Source: Thamnaconus septentrionalis (taxonomy: Eukaryota > Chordata > Actinopteri > Tetraodontiformes > Monacanthidae). From it: a DNA stretch of 64,000 bases. Shown piece by piece: positions 11,901 through 20,080 of this stretch. The translations under genes and the position numbers were made by a program. The stretch spans positions 16,279,501 to 16,343,500 of the forward strand of contig CM020519.1 of assembly GCA_009823395.1 (NCBI GenBank). Direction: 5' to 3'. Numbering within the stretch: the stretch's first letter is position 1; every line of letters begins with the position of its first letter. The notes below the pieces were generated by a model. It did no database searches and had not been told where the DNA came from. It worked only from the letters and a program-made list of their open reading frames with translations.

Positions 11901-14327
11901 AAATTAGAAAAAGGTTTTGAAAGAAAAGAAGACGTCAACGGCAAATATACAGTATACAGCAATAAATATCTGAAGAGTTCAATTCAGCAAATCATATCTC
12001 TTCACATTTCCCTTTGCACGCAAAAGGACAAAACTAAACAAGTCTAGAGTTCCCACTCATGATCACTAACAACATTTTCCAAACTTCTCCATGACTTTTC
12101 CACAACCTTGCATGAAATTTCCATGACCTTACCGCAACCTATAAATACAGAATTTTCATACTTGAATGACATGTGAACTTTCACCAATTACCTTATGGTA
12201 CAATAATTGCTTTAAATTCAAAACACACAGACAATATTTGTGTTGGTCTTCAGTTTACTAAAGAGCTTCAGAAGCACTTTGACACACACAAGGATGTTCA
12301 AGCGTTCCGCTGTCTGGAAACATTTTTGAGACGAGAGGACCGACAATGATGCATGAATTGAGCAAAGCTTCCACCTTAAATGCCCACAGTATGCCGCTTT
12401 AGCGATGGCAGGCAGCGTCATGTTGTAGGTGCTTTGGTGCGAAGTCGATGGTGCTCTCACTCCCATTGTAATAGTCCCTGGCCAATATCTCTTCACTCTT
12501 TTAGCATGACTGTCAAAGCATTTCGCTGGTGATTCGCTCTGCATTTTGAAGCCTTTAGCCTTCCTCTAACCAGGGAAGACGGCGTAGGTCTAAAGGTAAC
12601 GGGGTAGGCAGAGCGAGTAGGCTAGGCTCATTCGATTCACAGTGCCATAGCATTGTTGGAGGATGACAAATAGGATAGATACACTAGGATAGAACAACAA
12701 ACAAATTATGCTAGTTTGTAAGGGACACAGTCAGATTTCTTTTTACGAAAATTGGGATTGGATTTTCCGAAATTCCATGACTTTACGTGAAATTGTAAAG
12801 TCCGCGACTTTTCGAGGTTCCTGCAAGTCGCAGGGTCTTTCTGATGCAACTCACTCTGTCGATCCAACTCTGACCTCCTCTCCCCTTTGACGCCCCCAGC
12901 TGCCCGCTGATCTGCAGGAGCGCCTGGCCATGCACGTGGAGGAGCCCCCTCTCTGCCACACCTACTCCGACGCCGTCCCGGCTTCTCTCATTGCCGCGGT
13001 GCTCGACAAGCCCGACGAGGCCTGCAGCAGCAGCCAGGCGTCTCGCTCCCCGAGCCCCCAGGCCCAGGAGCAGGCCTTCATCCTGGAGCGCGTGGGGCCA
13101 GGCGAGCGACTGGGCCTCCGGGCCGCCTACAAATCCGACCTGTACAGCAGTGACACGGCCCTGTACTGCCCCGACGACAGGCACCGCGAGCGGCGGCCCA
13201 GCATGGATCTGCACGGCCAGAGGACCCTGCAGTACGGGCCCCAGAACTCCACCGACAGCAACCCGGAGGAGGGCTCCGTGGGCCTGAGAGCCGGCTTCTC
13301 CCAGGAGCACTTCGCCAAGTTCCCCGCCGCGCTGGCCGCCGGCTCCAGCTCCTACTCCAGCTTCAGCGGCGGCGGCTCCGAGGACAAGGGCAACGAGCCG
13401 GCGAGCAGCGCCGCGTCGTCCCCGCGCCACCACTCGCTCTACATGGAGTGGCGGGACGCCGGCGACTACGAGAGGAAGAGCGACTCGTCCTGGGAGCGCG
13501 ACAGCCCGAGGAGCTTCGCCGGCGGCGCACACCCCTTCCAGCAGGCCGAGCTGGGCCACCACCAGAACGGCAGCTCGCCGGTGTACAGCCGCACCATGTC
13601 GTCGTGCTTCAGCGAGCCCTACGAGCCGCTGCCGCCGTCCTCCTCGCCCAGCGTGGCCTACGGGGACAGCCGCCGGGGCAGCACGTTGGCCCCGGAGGAG
13701 GAGGAGTTGATTTCCCGGTGGAGGCAACTCAGCGTGGAGGACCTGAGCGCCCACACCTACAGGAGCCCCGGCCGGGCTTCGCCATACAGCTTCTCCGAGC
13801 AGCATTTCTCCGTCCGGCCCGCCAAGATCCGACTGGGGCCGCTCTACAGCAGCTTCCAGGAGGGCGCCGACTACTACCAGCACGACGAGGGCGCCGTGGA
13901 CCAAGTGTGGGTGCCCGCCAGCCCCAGTCCGGAGTGCAGCCCGGGGCTGCGGCAGGCCCACAGCCAAGCCCACCTGTACCGGGCCGAGGAGAGCCAAGAG
14001 TCGGAACACGGCCTTTACCACTCGGCGAGCACTAACGAGCGAGAGGGCGCCGTCGCGGCAGCTGCTGGCGGAGGCCAGGGCGCCGACTACGTGGGCCACA
14101 GCCCCAACAGCTCCACCGAGTCCCTGAACCAGATCGCCGAGGAGATGGCGGCGGAGATGCAGCACTACCAGGCGGAGATGCACAGCCTGCCCGTGCAGGC
14201 CGGCCAGTCGCCGCCCCTGGTCCCGCCTCCTCCACCGCCCCCGTACAACCAAAAATTCAGCTCCCTGGGCCTGTCCCGGAAGGACAGTCTGACCAAGGCA
14301 CAGCTTTACGGAACACTTCTGAACTGA
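1..14327 (+). CDS. begain: BEGAIN (brain-enriched guanylate kinase-associated protein), 3' five coding exons
   Basis: Spliced CDS: 1-38, 2711-2777, 4701-4808, 5150-5230, 12900-14327, giving about 573 C-terminal residues. All joins are GT-AG and phases agree (2, 0, 0, 0). The first four exons encode a coiled coil with the family signatures EELDKFTDKLRR, YSALQRINQDLEEK, EKRALSREI and YRKDCNLAAQLLQC. The large last exon encodes a long low-complexity region rich in Ser, Pro, Gly and Tyr, and ends in LSRKDSLTKAQLYGTLLN, which as I recall it is identical to the human C terminus. Human BEGAIN is about 593 aa, so only some 45-50 N-terminal residues lie left of the window. Known role of the family: binds the guanylate-kinase domain of PSD-95 at the postsynaptic density; the coiled coil probably mediates self-association. 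The last exon is strikingly GC-rich, with G/C at most third codon positions, unlike its AT-rich introns. Identity is very secure; only the edge exon is incomplete. Confidence 0.96.
180..690. repeat. Dispersed repeat, copy 1 (paired with 27915-28790)
   Basis: Shares ordered blocks with about 27915-28790: a block around GTGAGCCAATATTAGATGTT (here) and GTGAGCCATCATTGGATGTT (there), then CTCTAAAATAATCTCCCTC, then a stretch around CAGATATTTGTGTACAAATG. The flanks carry the ACTTAAAT/AGTACA-type sequence also seen at 11520-11650. This is probably an old non-autonomous transposon family. This copy lacks the insertion found in the other copy. Confidence 0.6.
2130..2330 (+). repeat. Fragment of dispersed inverted-repeat element (family of 59249-60169)
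   Basis: Starts AAAGGTGAAGTGTGTAATAT, like the element ends at 59249 and 63656. It then follows the same order of blocks (CATCAAGCGGTTACT, CTTGCCAGTGAACTACGG, GGATACCTCGTCCACC) found on the opposite strand at 60060-60170 and 63480-63656. The right boundary is not clear. Confidence 0.6.
2711..2777 (+). CDS. begain: BEGAIN coding exon (coiled coil)
   Basis: A 67-nt exon after a TTTAG acceptor with a GTAAGT donor. It encodes the end of a split Arg codon followed by 22 residues including SALQRINQDLEEKIHRD, closely matching human BEGAIN ALQRINQELEDKL. Leaves in phase 0. Confidence 0.95.
2778..4700 (+). other. BEGAIN intron with AT microsatellites
   Basis: Holds TA-rich microsatellites at 3224-3270 and 3470-3506 and a transposon-end-like AAAAGTTTGGACACACCC at about 3340. 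No exon seen. Confidence 0.55.
4701..4808 (+). CDS. begain: BEGAIN coding exon (coiled coil)
   Basis: A 108-nt phase 0-0 exon with a GATCAG acceptor and GTAAGA donor. It encodes 36 residues including EKRALSREIIVLNNHLMEAK, matching the human segment EKRALSHEIVALNSHLLEAK. Confidence 0.95.
5150..5230 (+). CDS. begain: BEGAIN coding exon (end of coiled coil)
   Basis: An 81-nt phase 0-0 exon with a CTGCAG acceptor and GTAAGA donor. It encodes 27 residues including YRKDCNLAAQLLQC, one of the most conserved family blocks. The 7.7-kb intron that follows is the largest BEGAIN intron in the window. Confidence 0.95.
7568..7653. repeat. (GATA)n microsatellite
   Basis: Nearly pure tandem GATA/TAGA, with one interruption (GATAGAGATA) near 7585. 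A second, shorter tract lies at 8200-8241. Confidence 0.95.
8200..8241. repeat. (GATA)n microsatellite
   Basis: Pure tandem AGAT units directly following CAATGGAC. Confidence 0.95.
8470..8620. promoter_or_regulatory. Intronic CpG-rich island (possible alternative promoter)
   Basis: About 150 bp very rich in CpG (runs such as GGGCCGCGCGGCGAAAC and GCAGCGCGGCGCGGTCG) inside an otherwise AT-rich BEGAIN intron. It may mark an internal promoter or enhancer. No exon with a good donor was recognised in it, so the regulatory reading is inference from composition alone. Confidence 0.35.
10882..10927. repeat. 46-bp perfect palindrome
   Basis: Two 23-nt arms (10882-10904 and 10905-10927) are exact reverse complements with no spacer, centred on GAGTA|TACTC. 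It lies in BEGAIN intron DNA with no coding context. Confidence 0.95.
12900..14327 (+). CDS. begain: BEGAIN last coding exon
   Basis: Begins after a CCCCCAG acceptor as LPADLQERLAMHVEE (human LPSDFQERVSLHMEK) and runs open for 475 residues to TGA at 14325-14327. Recognisable conserved islands are SDTALYCPDDR, QNSTDS, SSSYSSFS, LSVEDLSAHTY, RASPYSFSEQ and the C-terminal KAQLYGTLLN. A PPLVPPPPPPPY stretch precedes the C terminus. The GC-rich composition creates long antisense open frames that are not genes. Confidence 0.97.
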   Translation: MPADLQERLAMHVEEPPLCHTYSDAVPASLIAAVLDKPDEACSSSQASRSPSPQAQEQAFILERVGPGERLGLRAAYKSDLYSSDTALYCPDDRHRERRPSMDLHGQRTLQYGPQNSTDSNPEEGSVGLRAGFSQEHFAKFPAALAAGSSSYSSFSGGGSEDKGNEPASSAASSPRHHSLYMEWRDAGDYERKSDSSWERDSPRSFAGGAHPFQQAELGHHQNGSSPVYSRTMSSCFSEPYEPLPPSSSPSVAYGDSRRGSTLAPEEEELISRWRQLSVEDLSAHTYRSPGRASPYSFSEQHFSVRPAKIRLGPLYSSFQEGADYYQHDEGAVDQVWVPASPSPECSPGLRQAHSQAHLYRAEESQESEHGLYHSASTNEREGAVAAAAGGGQGADYVGHSPNSSTESLNQIAEEMAAEMQHYQAEMHSLPVQAGQSPPLVPPPPPPPYNQKFSSLGLSRKDSLTKAQLYGTLLN

Positions 14328-14370
14328 AAAGAGGACCTTTGGGCCGAGTTCGCTCTGCCTAGCACGGATA

Positions 14371-14887
14371 AGGATTAGGGCCACAAGAAGAGAAAAAAAA
14401 CAATTCCAGAAAAGAGATTTTTTTTTTTTTTTTTAGTGGCCACTTCAAAGTAAAGTTGAAATTTTAAAGAAAAAAGTTGAAATTTCGACTTTAAACCTGA
14501 AATTTCGAGATTGAAGACGAAAGGCCTCGTGACGTACCTGCATTTTCACCAGGGTAGTTTAATGTTTGCTGTGGGTAACGTCAGCCCACAGGCAACCACC
14601 TCAGTTAGCTGCCAGTGTTCACAATCAATCACAATCACCAGTCTACTCTGGATGATGGTGTTGGTCGCTGAGGTAGTCGCTAGTGGACTAACGTTACCCA
14701 CGGTGAACAGAGCCAAAGCACAGAGCCTTCATCTTTAATCTCGAAATTTCTACTTTTTTCTCGACATTTCGACTTAAATCTCGACATTTTGACTTTATTC
14801 ACAAAATTTCGATTTTCATATTGAAATGGAAAGAAAAAAGTCTCCTTCCTGTAATTGTTTTTTTTCTCTTCTTGTGGCCCTAATCCT
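14371..14887. mobile_element. MITE-like element with perfect 35-bp terminal inverted repeats in the BEGAIN 3' UTR
   Basis: The left arm 14371-14405 begins AGGATTAGGGCCACAAG; the right arm 14853-14887 is its exact reverse complement over all 35 bases. The interior has repeated GAAATTTCGACTTT-like sub-motifs on both strands and no coding capacity. It starts 44 bp after the BEGAIN stop codon, so it would be transcribed if the UTR extends to the poly(A) signal at 15685. No clear target-site duplication was found. Perfect arms suggest a recent insertion. Confidence 0.85.
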
Positions 14888-15221
14888 CTTTTGTACCGAG
14901 GGGACTCGAAAGACATTTCCTGTAGGATAGGACGTGGTTTATCGCAGGCCAAACTCACAGTCATCAACACGTAACGTTCACTGATTATTTACAACAACAA
15001 CAAAAAAGCTTGACTGTTGATGGCGACACCATATGCTGGGTCTATGAGAGTGAGTCGACTTAAAACAGCTGGGTGTGGGTCAACAGAGGAGCGTAACATT
15101 TGTAACAATGTCTGTGTATTTAATGACAAATATATAAATATATACTTATACCTATATTTGAGTGATATATTTTGTATGTAGCTATTAGCAAGAAATACGT
15201 CTAAAACAATCCCCCACCCTC

Positions 15222-15252
<31 letters not shown>

Positions 15253-15684
15253 AAACCTTGATAAGCCTGGAACTCTGTACATAATTTCAAGGCTGCCAAT
15301 CCTTTAATTGGATTTAGCAGAGAATTGATTCCGGTCTAAAGGACACATCAATTTGTTTCCGTCATTATTTCAAATCTACTGGAACAACGTCGGCCTTGTG
15401 AGGATTTTACTGTGAATGTTGAACAGAGGGAGAGAACAGCCACAAATAAATCACTTAGAAAGACGAATGTACACTTTGTTTTGCTTCTGTTGATTGAATT
15501 ATGCATTATCACTCGATGTGTTATATTGCTCCCGACTGAATGTTTCCTAGAACCAACAGTCAACATTTCTTTGTTTTTGCGTTCTACCTCAGATTTGGAT
15601 GACCGCACCCCCTACTAAGCATCTGTGAACCCTGTTTCTTTGACAGTGATGCATGTTTAGATATTTTAGTTGTTTTGCTCACCT

Positions 15685-15690
15685 AATAAA
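15685..15690 (+). terminator. Candidate BEGAIN poly(A) signal AATAAA
   Basis: First canonical AATAAA noticed downstream of the BEGAIN stop, about 1.36 kb into the UTR, before the convergent RDH14 gene. No transcript data support it. Confidence 0.45.
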
Positions 15691-16123
15691 GCACAAAATA
15701 TACACACACACGCTGCAAGACTTACATTTATTATGTACATATGGCCATAAGTGGGGATGTGAAATCTGAACTCCTTCAGAAGAAATCACAGCTCCCACTT
15801 TAGTGAAAGACACATGTGCTGAGCCACAGTGGAGTCACTGAAGTGGTGGGAGGTTCCTCATCAGTCAAAGACGGCCACAACTATGCAGCTGAGTCACTGT
15901 GGAAAATATGCTTCTTCACAGTGGAGATTTTAAAAACAGGCGGGTGGAAAAGGAAATTGGCAGAGCCATAAAGGGATGGATGATTGGTTGTATGATTGCA
16001 TGTCATTGTGTGGACACTGAGAAAAGTTTGGCACCAAATACACTTGTATTCTATTGGACACGGAAAATAAGTGTATTTGAGATTACACGTGGAATGGCGT
16101 GAATAATATTGAAATGGATCAAA

Positions 16124-16124
16124 A

Positions 16125-16217
<93 letters not shown>
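16124..16217. repeat. (TA)n/(CA)n compound microsatellite
   Basis: Alternating AT blocks and ACACAC blocks in the intergenic region. Confidence 0.9.
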
Positions 16218-16796
16218 TGTGAAAGCAACAACACTAAATTACATATATTTAAACATCCGGCTCAACTGATCTACTACTTCAAAGAATGAAATTGGGAGTG
16301 GACTAGTGTTTATACACTCTTGCACGTTCAGCATGAGCTGGATGTAACACTCAACTCTGCCACGGGAGGGAGCCAGAGTGCGGCAGCACACCATTACAAG
16401 TCAACACTCTTCTTCAAGCACAGCAGGGATCGTTTGCACACCAAATGCGTCAACAGAGGGGAAGGAAATTAAGGGCCCTCCTTCATTGTCTTCTGTAAAA
16501 CACATGCAAAAGCACGCTGAGCAAGCTGCTCTCTGTGATTTGCACAGAAAGCAATAACATCAACCCACAGTGCAGGAGAGGGTCTGAGATCTAACTCTTT
16601 GGCAGCATTGGTGCAAACATCACAGGCAGAAAGTAAGATTTATACTTACAGCCACACTGTACTAATGGTTATTTAGTATCTAAGTTTTCAAACTTGCCCT
16701 CAACTTCCTCACTGGGAGCTAAAATGTTTCTGAAGAAACTGACCCCAGGTAAAAGCGATTCGCAAAAGAACCCCATTTACGACTGGTCATCAAACT

Positions 16797-16802
16797 TTTA
16801 TT
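16797..16802 (-). terminator. Candidate RDH14 poly(A) signal
   Basis: TTTATT on the plus strand reads AATAAA on the minus strand, about 500 bp beyond the RDH14 stop. A second candidate lies at 16901-16906. Either could be used. Confidence 0.4.
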
Positions 16803-17303
16803 TGAGTTATGGCATAGAAAACAACCCAATACGAAGAAGGCATACAGTGTAAAAAATCATTTTATGCTGCATTTTGATGACAACCACAGCTCTTACATAT
16901 TTTATTTAAAGGTTACATCTTTTGTTAAGCCAGCATGATAAACAATCTGTGCAATATATTCACTTTCACCAACAACTTGAAAACACTGCCCAGTCAAGGC
17001 CACACATGTTTATCCATACCACACCCAGATTATAAATACTTCTGTTTGAGGAAGAGTACATATTCACACTTCCTGTCAATGTGTCATACTGAAAAAGAAA
17101 GTTAAATTATTGGGCCCGCTTCTGTTTGGTTGATCTTATACACTAAAGGTAACTGACTCTCGCTCCAGTTAACACCACAGAGTTTGTAGACCTCATAGGC
17201 AGAATGGCATTTCATTAAATAAAAACAAACAAAAACAATCATCACATCGCAATGGCTGCGATCAGGCTCTCCCAGTTCCACCTCTGCGATGACGCTGCAG
17301 TCC

Positions 17304-17939
17304 TCATTGCTCCTCCGCAGCTCTGTCAGTCAGTCCAGCCATCCTCATGCTAACGTCCCACAGCCTCTTGGCCGCCTGCTCATCTGTGGCTTTGGCCTGC
17401 AGCTCCTCCTCTTCACAGTTGGCAAAACACTTTCCTGACACGCCCTCCACTTCGGGGGAGCAAGCTAGATAGAGGGGCGTCTGGGCCCCCTCCAGCGGAC
17501 TCTTAAAAAAGAGCAGCGATGCGAGGTAGAAGAGCGGCTTTGCCAGCAGCGGGATTTGGACGTGCCTGCCCAGCCTGGTCCTGACGATGCCTGGGGTGAG
17601 AGCGTTGACTGTGACTCCCGTGCCTTCGAGCCGACGAGACAGTTCAAGCGTGAACAGCAGGTTGGCCAATTTGCTCTGACTGTAGCAGAAAGCCTTGTTG
17701 TAGCTCTGCTCGCTGTTCAGGTCGTCAAAGTTGATCTTGCCATATTTGTACAGCTTGGAGGAAACAACGACGACGCGGCTGGGGGCCGAGGTCTTCAGGG
17801 TGTCCAGGAGGAGATGAGTTAGGAGGAAGTGGCCCAGGTGATTGACGCCAAGCTGCATCTCGAAGCCATCCTCCGTCTTAGTGTAGGGACACTGATAGAT
17901 GCCTGCGTTGTTGACGAGCACGTCAATTTTGGATTCTTC
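17304..17939 (-). CDS. rdh14: RDH14 exon 2
   Basis: Starts after a CTTTAG acceptor as [13 protein letters not shown] and runs 211 residues to the stop at 17306-17304. It carries the NNAG and YxxxK catalytic motifs and the family blocks [10 protein letters not shown] and EEEEL near the C terminus. Phase 0 joins exon 1 with the alignment length expected from human. Confidence 0.95.
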   Translation of the reverse strand, partial: EESKIDVLVNNAGIYQCPYTKTEDGFEMQLGVNHLGHFLLTHLLLDTLKTSAPSRVVVVSSKLYKYGKINFDDLNSEQSYNKAFCYSQSKLANLLFTLELSRRLEGTGVTVNALTPGIVRTRLGRHVQIPLLAKPLFYLASLLFFKSPLEGAQTPLYLACSPEVEGVSGKCFANCEEEELQAKATDEQAAKRLWDVSMRMAGLTDRAAEEQ

Positions 17940-18729
17940 CTAAAGGGTCAGAATAAAAAGAAAAGTTTTGCTTCACTTCACTTTGATTTTTGTTTGCTTT
18001 CCTGCAAGGCTCTTGAACAGCGTGATCATCCAAAATTCTTAATGGATCTCAAGAAGACAGGACATTTGACTGTCGGTTTTAGCTCTCTCCTAAAACTAAT
18101 GATTGAGGTGAGATGCTGTTCCTTGCACATATTTTGAAGAAGCCTTAAAACAGGGCTGGGAAGGATGTAAACAAGAAGTGTCATTGTCAATTGTCATATC
18201 ATACAGGGGCGCATGTTTCATGTGAAGTGGAGCAAGCAAGAGAAATGAAGGATGGACCTTTTTTATTCCTTGAGATTTGGTGATGCCCAAGAGACATATA
18301 TAATTGTAAGAAATCATTAGTAAGGTTAATAAAGCATCAACAGATCAGGGAAAAATTGAAAGTGCAGATTACTACCTCACGGATTTCCTCGCAGAACTTT
18401 CGGACCGACCTAAGGGAAGCGAGGTCCAAGTGTTTGATGACCACCTCCCCCTGTTGTGCTCCAGCTTGTTTCCTGATGTCCCTGGCTGCCTCCTCGGCGC
18501 TCCCCACGTCTCTGCAGGCCATGACGACCCGGGCTTGGAGCTTCAGCAGCTCGCCGGCCAGGGCTTTCCCTATGCCGCAGTTAGCCCCGGTGACGACCAC
18601 TGTCTTTCCGCGCATGGTGTCGGCGGTATAGCGGAGCAACTTGGCCGCTTTCTGCTGCGGGAAGAGACGGCGCAGAAAAAGCAGCACCCCGCCGCCGACA
18701 ACCGCGGCTACTAGCACCGCAGCGGACAT
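17304..18729 (-). CDS. rdh14: RDH14, retinol dehydrogenase 14 (short-chain dehydrogenase/reductase)
   Basis: Two coding exons, 18729-18376 and 17939-17304, predict 329 aa (human about 336). Residues 1-21 form a hydrophobic N-terminal anchor with RR after it, fitting an ER-membrane enzyme. The Rossmann cofactor motif TGANCGIG is at 47-54, NNAG at 128-131, a Ser pair in VVVSSK at about 178-179, and the catalytic YSQSK at 204-208. NADP(H)-dependent oxidation/reduction of retinol/retinal is known for the family. Blocks such as [31 protein letters not shown] and [13 protein letters not shown] match human RDH14 almost exactly. This copy lacks most of the human insertion between helix C and strand D. 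Teleosts can carry two rdh14 copies and I cannot say which this is. It converges with BEGAIN and diverges from the cytokine receptor. Confidence 0.95.
17940..18375 (-). other. RDH14 intron
   Basis: 436-bp intron, GT-AG on the minus strand. No repeat or gene seen. Confidence 0.8.
18376..18729 (-). CDS. rdh14: RDH14 exon 1
   Basis: 118 codons from the ATG at 18729, ending CEEIRE before a GTAGT donor (phase 0). It encodes the membrane anchor and the cofactor-binding TGANCGIG motif. Human has Ser where this has Cys51; the glycines are kept. The start agrees with the family's hydrophobic N terminus. Confidence 0.94.
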
Positions 18730-19121
18730 GAAAGCGGGCAGCGGTGCAAGGTAAGGGCAAGCTTCAAAAACAGCACTGCGGCGTAGAGTAGGTGAGTGAC
18801 ATCACTGACCCGGAAACACTTGCATACTCTGCTAAGAAACGGAAATGACGAGCGCATAAGGTGTACCACATTAATAACCATTTAACCAACTTTGATATGT
18901 TAGATAAAATTAAACAAAAAAGCCACTAATAAGGTCAAAGCCAAATTAGGACACTACTGTAAGACGGTTTTTTTTTTTTAACGTAAAGAAAGCTAGCAAT
19001 GCTACGCACTGACATTGATAGAAGACATCTATGATTTATATTATATTTGTTCCACTCAGTGTTTTGTTTATAACTATATAAGACTGTCTGAGCTACGTAA
19101 ATAGCTTCAAATAATAAATAA

Positions 19122-19152
<31 letters not shown>

Positions 19153-19965
19153 GCAAATAAATAAATAAAACAACTTTATTTAGGTTTTCAGCCTCTCAGA
19201 AATTATGCGAAACAACCACTAGGTGGAGCTGTGTGTCCAGATAAGTACTGCTGGGAGGCGGTCAAAGTTGCTCCGTGTTGATTGGAAGGTTTGTGTTGTG
19301 TTGATTTGTGCCGCTGCTGTTGCTAAGGTGTGAGGTGACTGAAAATTGATGCGCATCAAGTTGCGAAACTTTTTTCCAATCCCTAAACTTCATCACAATT
19401 AACTTAAAAATATATATACAAGATATGTTTTCAAATATTACATGTTTACACGAAACCTCAAGTAAAATTATTATATCTGTAGTGTATTGTTGTCGATCAA
19501 ATCAGGTCCACGCGTAAATCTCCATACTTCCTCATCCATTTTGTAAATCCACAAGTATAATGCAGCCAAGTTATGTCCAGTCAACCCTGATTTTTTTATT
19601 TATTTTTTCCTGGTACTGATCTCATTTAGTAATTATTTCACCATTAATTCACCATTAATTTTTGAGTGTTTTTTGTTTTTGTTTTTGTTTGTTTTTTTTT
19701 TTTCCCCCTCCCGTTGTCTTCAGGGATGATTTTGCAAAGTCTGTAGCCGAGGATCTGTACTTCCTCTTTGCTGGCTTGTCTTTTCAGTTGAGTAATACCT
19801 CCCGTTAGACCCACGGTTTGCCTCAGTTCCTGTAAGTTCGTGGCCGAAGTAGAGAGGATGTAGAGGAAACGTTGCAGACCTCTGTTTTCTGGAACAGACA
19901 GTTGTTGTTTTTTGTTTTTTTGTTTTTTAAATCATTCTTTTTGCTTTCCCCCTCACCACTCATAG
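18730..19965. other. Divergent upstream region of RDH14 and the cytokine receptor
   Basis: About 1.2 kb between the RDH14 start codon and the first coding exon of the receptor. It must hold the RDH14 promoter and probably 5' UTR exon(s) and promoter of the receptor. An (AAAT)n tract lies at 19113-19168 and T-rich runs at 19670-19720. The pyrimidine tract and AG at 19964-19965 suggest the receptor's first coding exon is preceded by a spliced non-coding exon. No TATA box or specific site could be assigned. Confidence 0.5.
19113..19168. repeat. (AAAT)n microsatellite
   Basis: Tandem AAAT/AATA units in the RDH14-receptor interval. Confidence 0.9.
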
Positions 19966-19974
19966 CTGCTTCAA

Positions 19975-20080
19975 ATGGACCCGAAATGGACAGTTTTGAG
20001 CTGTGGTTCTAGTAGAATAAGTAAGATGTATTTCCTTCGTGTGATAGCCATCCTATTTTTAACACCTCTCATTTGCAAAG
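19975..20080 (+). CDS. Receptor coding exon 1 (signal peptide)
   Basis: The ATG at 19975 gives MDPKWTVLSCG and so on. An in-frame ATG at 20026 would give a compact signal peptide MYFLRVIAILFLTPLICKG. Either could be used; the second has A at -3. The exon body probably begins at 19966 after an AG acceptor, so 5' UTR exon(s) lie upstream. Donor GTAAGT at 20081, phase 1. Confidence 0.8.

Larger units (their letters stand above)
5231..12899 (+). other. BEGAIN 7.7-kb intron
   Basis: Holds (GATA)n tracts at 7568-7653 and 8200-8241, a (CA)n tract at 8929-8955, a short CpG-rich island at about 8470-8620, TG/TA repeats at 9506-9545, and a 46-bp perfect palindrome at 10882-10927. About 11510-11650 is a fragment of the ACTTAAGTACATTTGAG-type dispersed repeat. 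No internal exon could be supported. Confidence 0.55.
14328..16796. other. BEGAIN 3' UTR and BEGAIN-RDH14 convergent intergenic region
   Basis: Holds the inverted-repeat element at 14371-14887, an A-run at about 15222-15245, a candidate BEGAIN poly(A) signal at 15685-15690, and a mixed TA/CA microsatellite at 16124-16217. BEGAIN and RDH14 converge on this region. No other gene seen. Confidence 0.6.

Noticed and set aside
12783..14384. 533-codon open frame on the minus strand opposite the BEGAIN last exon
   Set aside because: It mirrors a GC-rich coding exon with strong family similarity on the plus strand; its protein is Ala/Gly/Val/Arg-rich with no recognisable domain.
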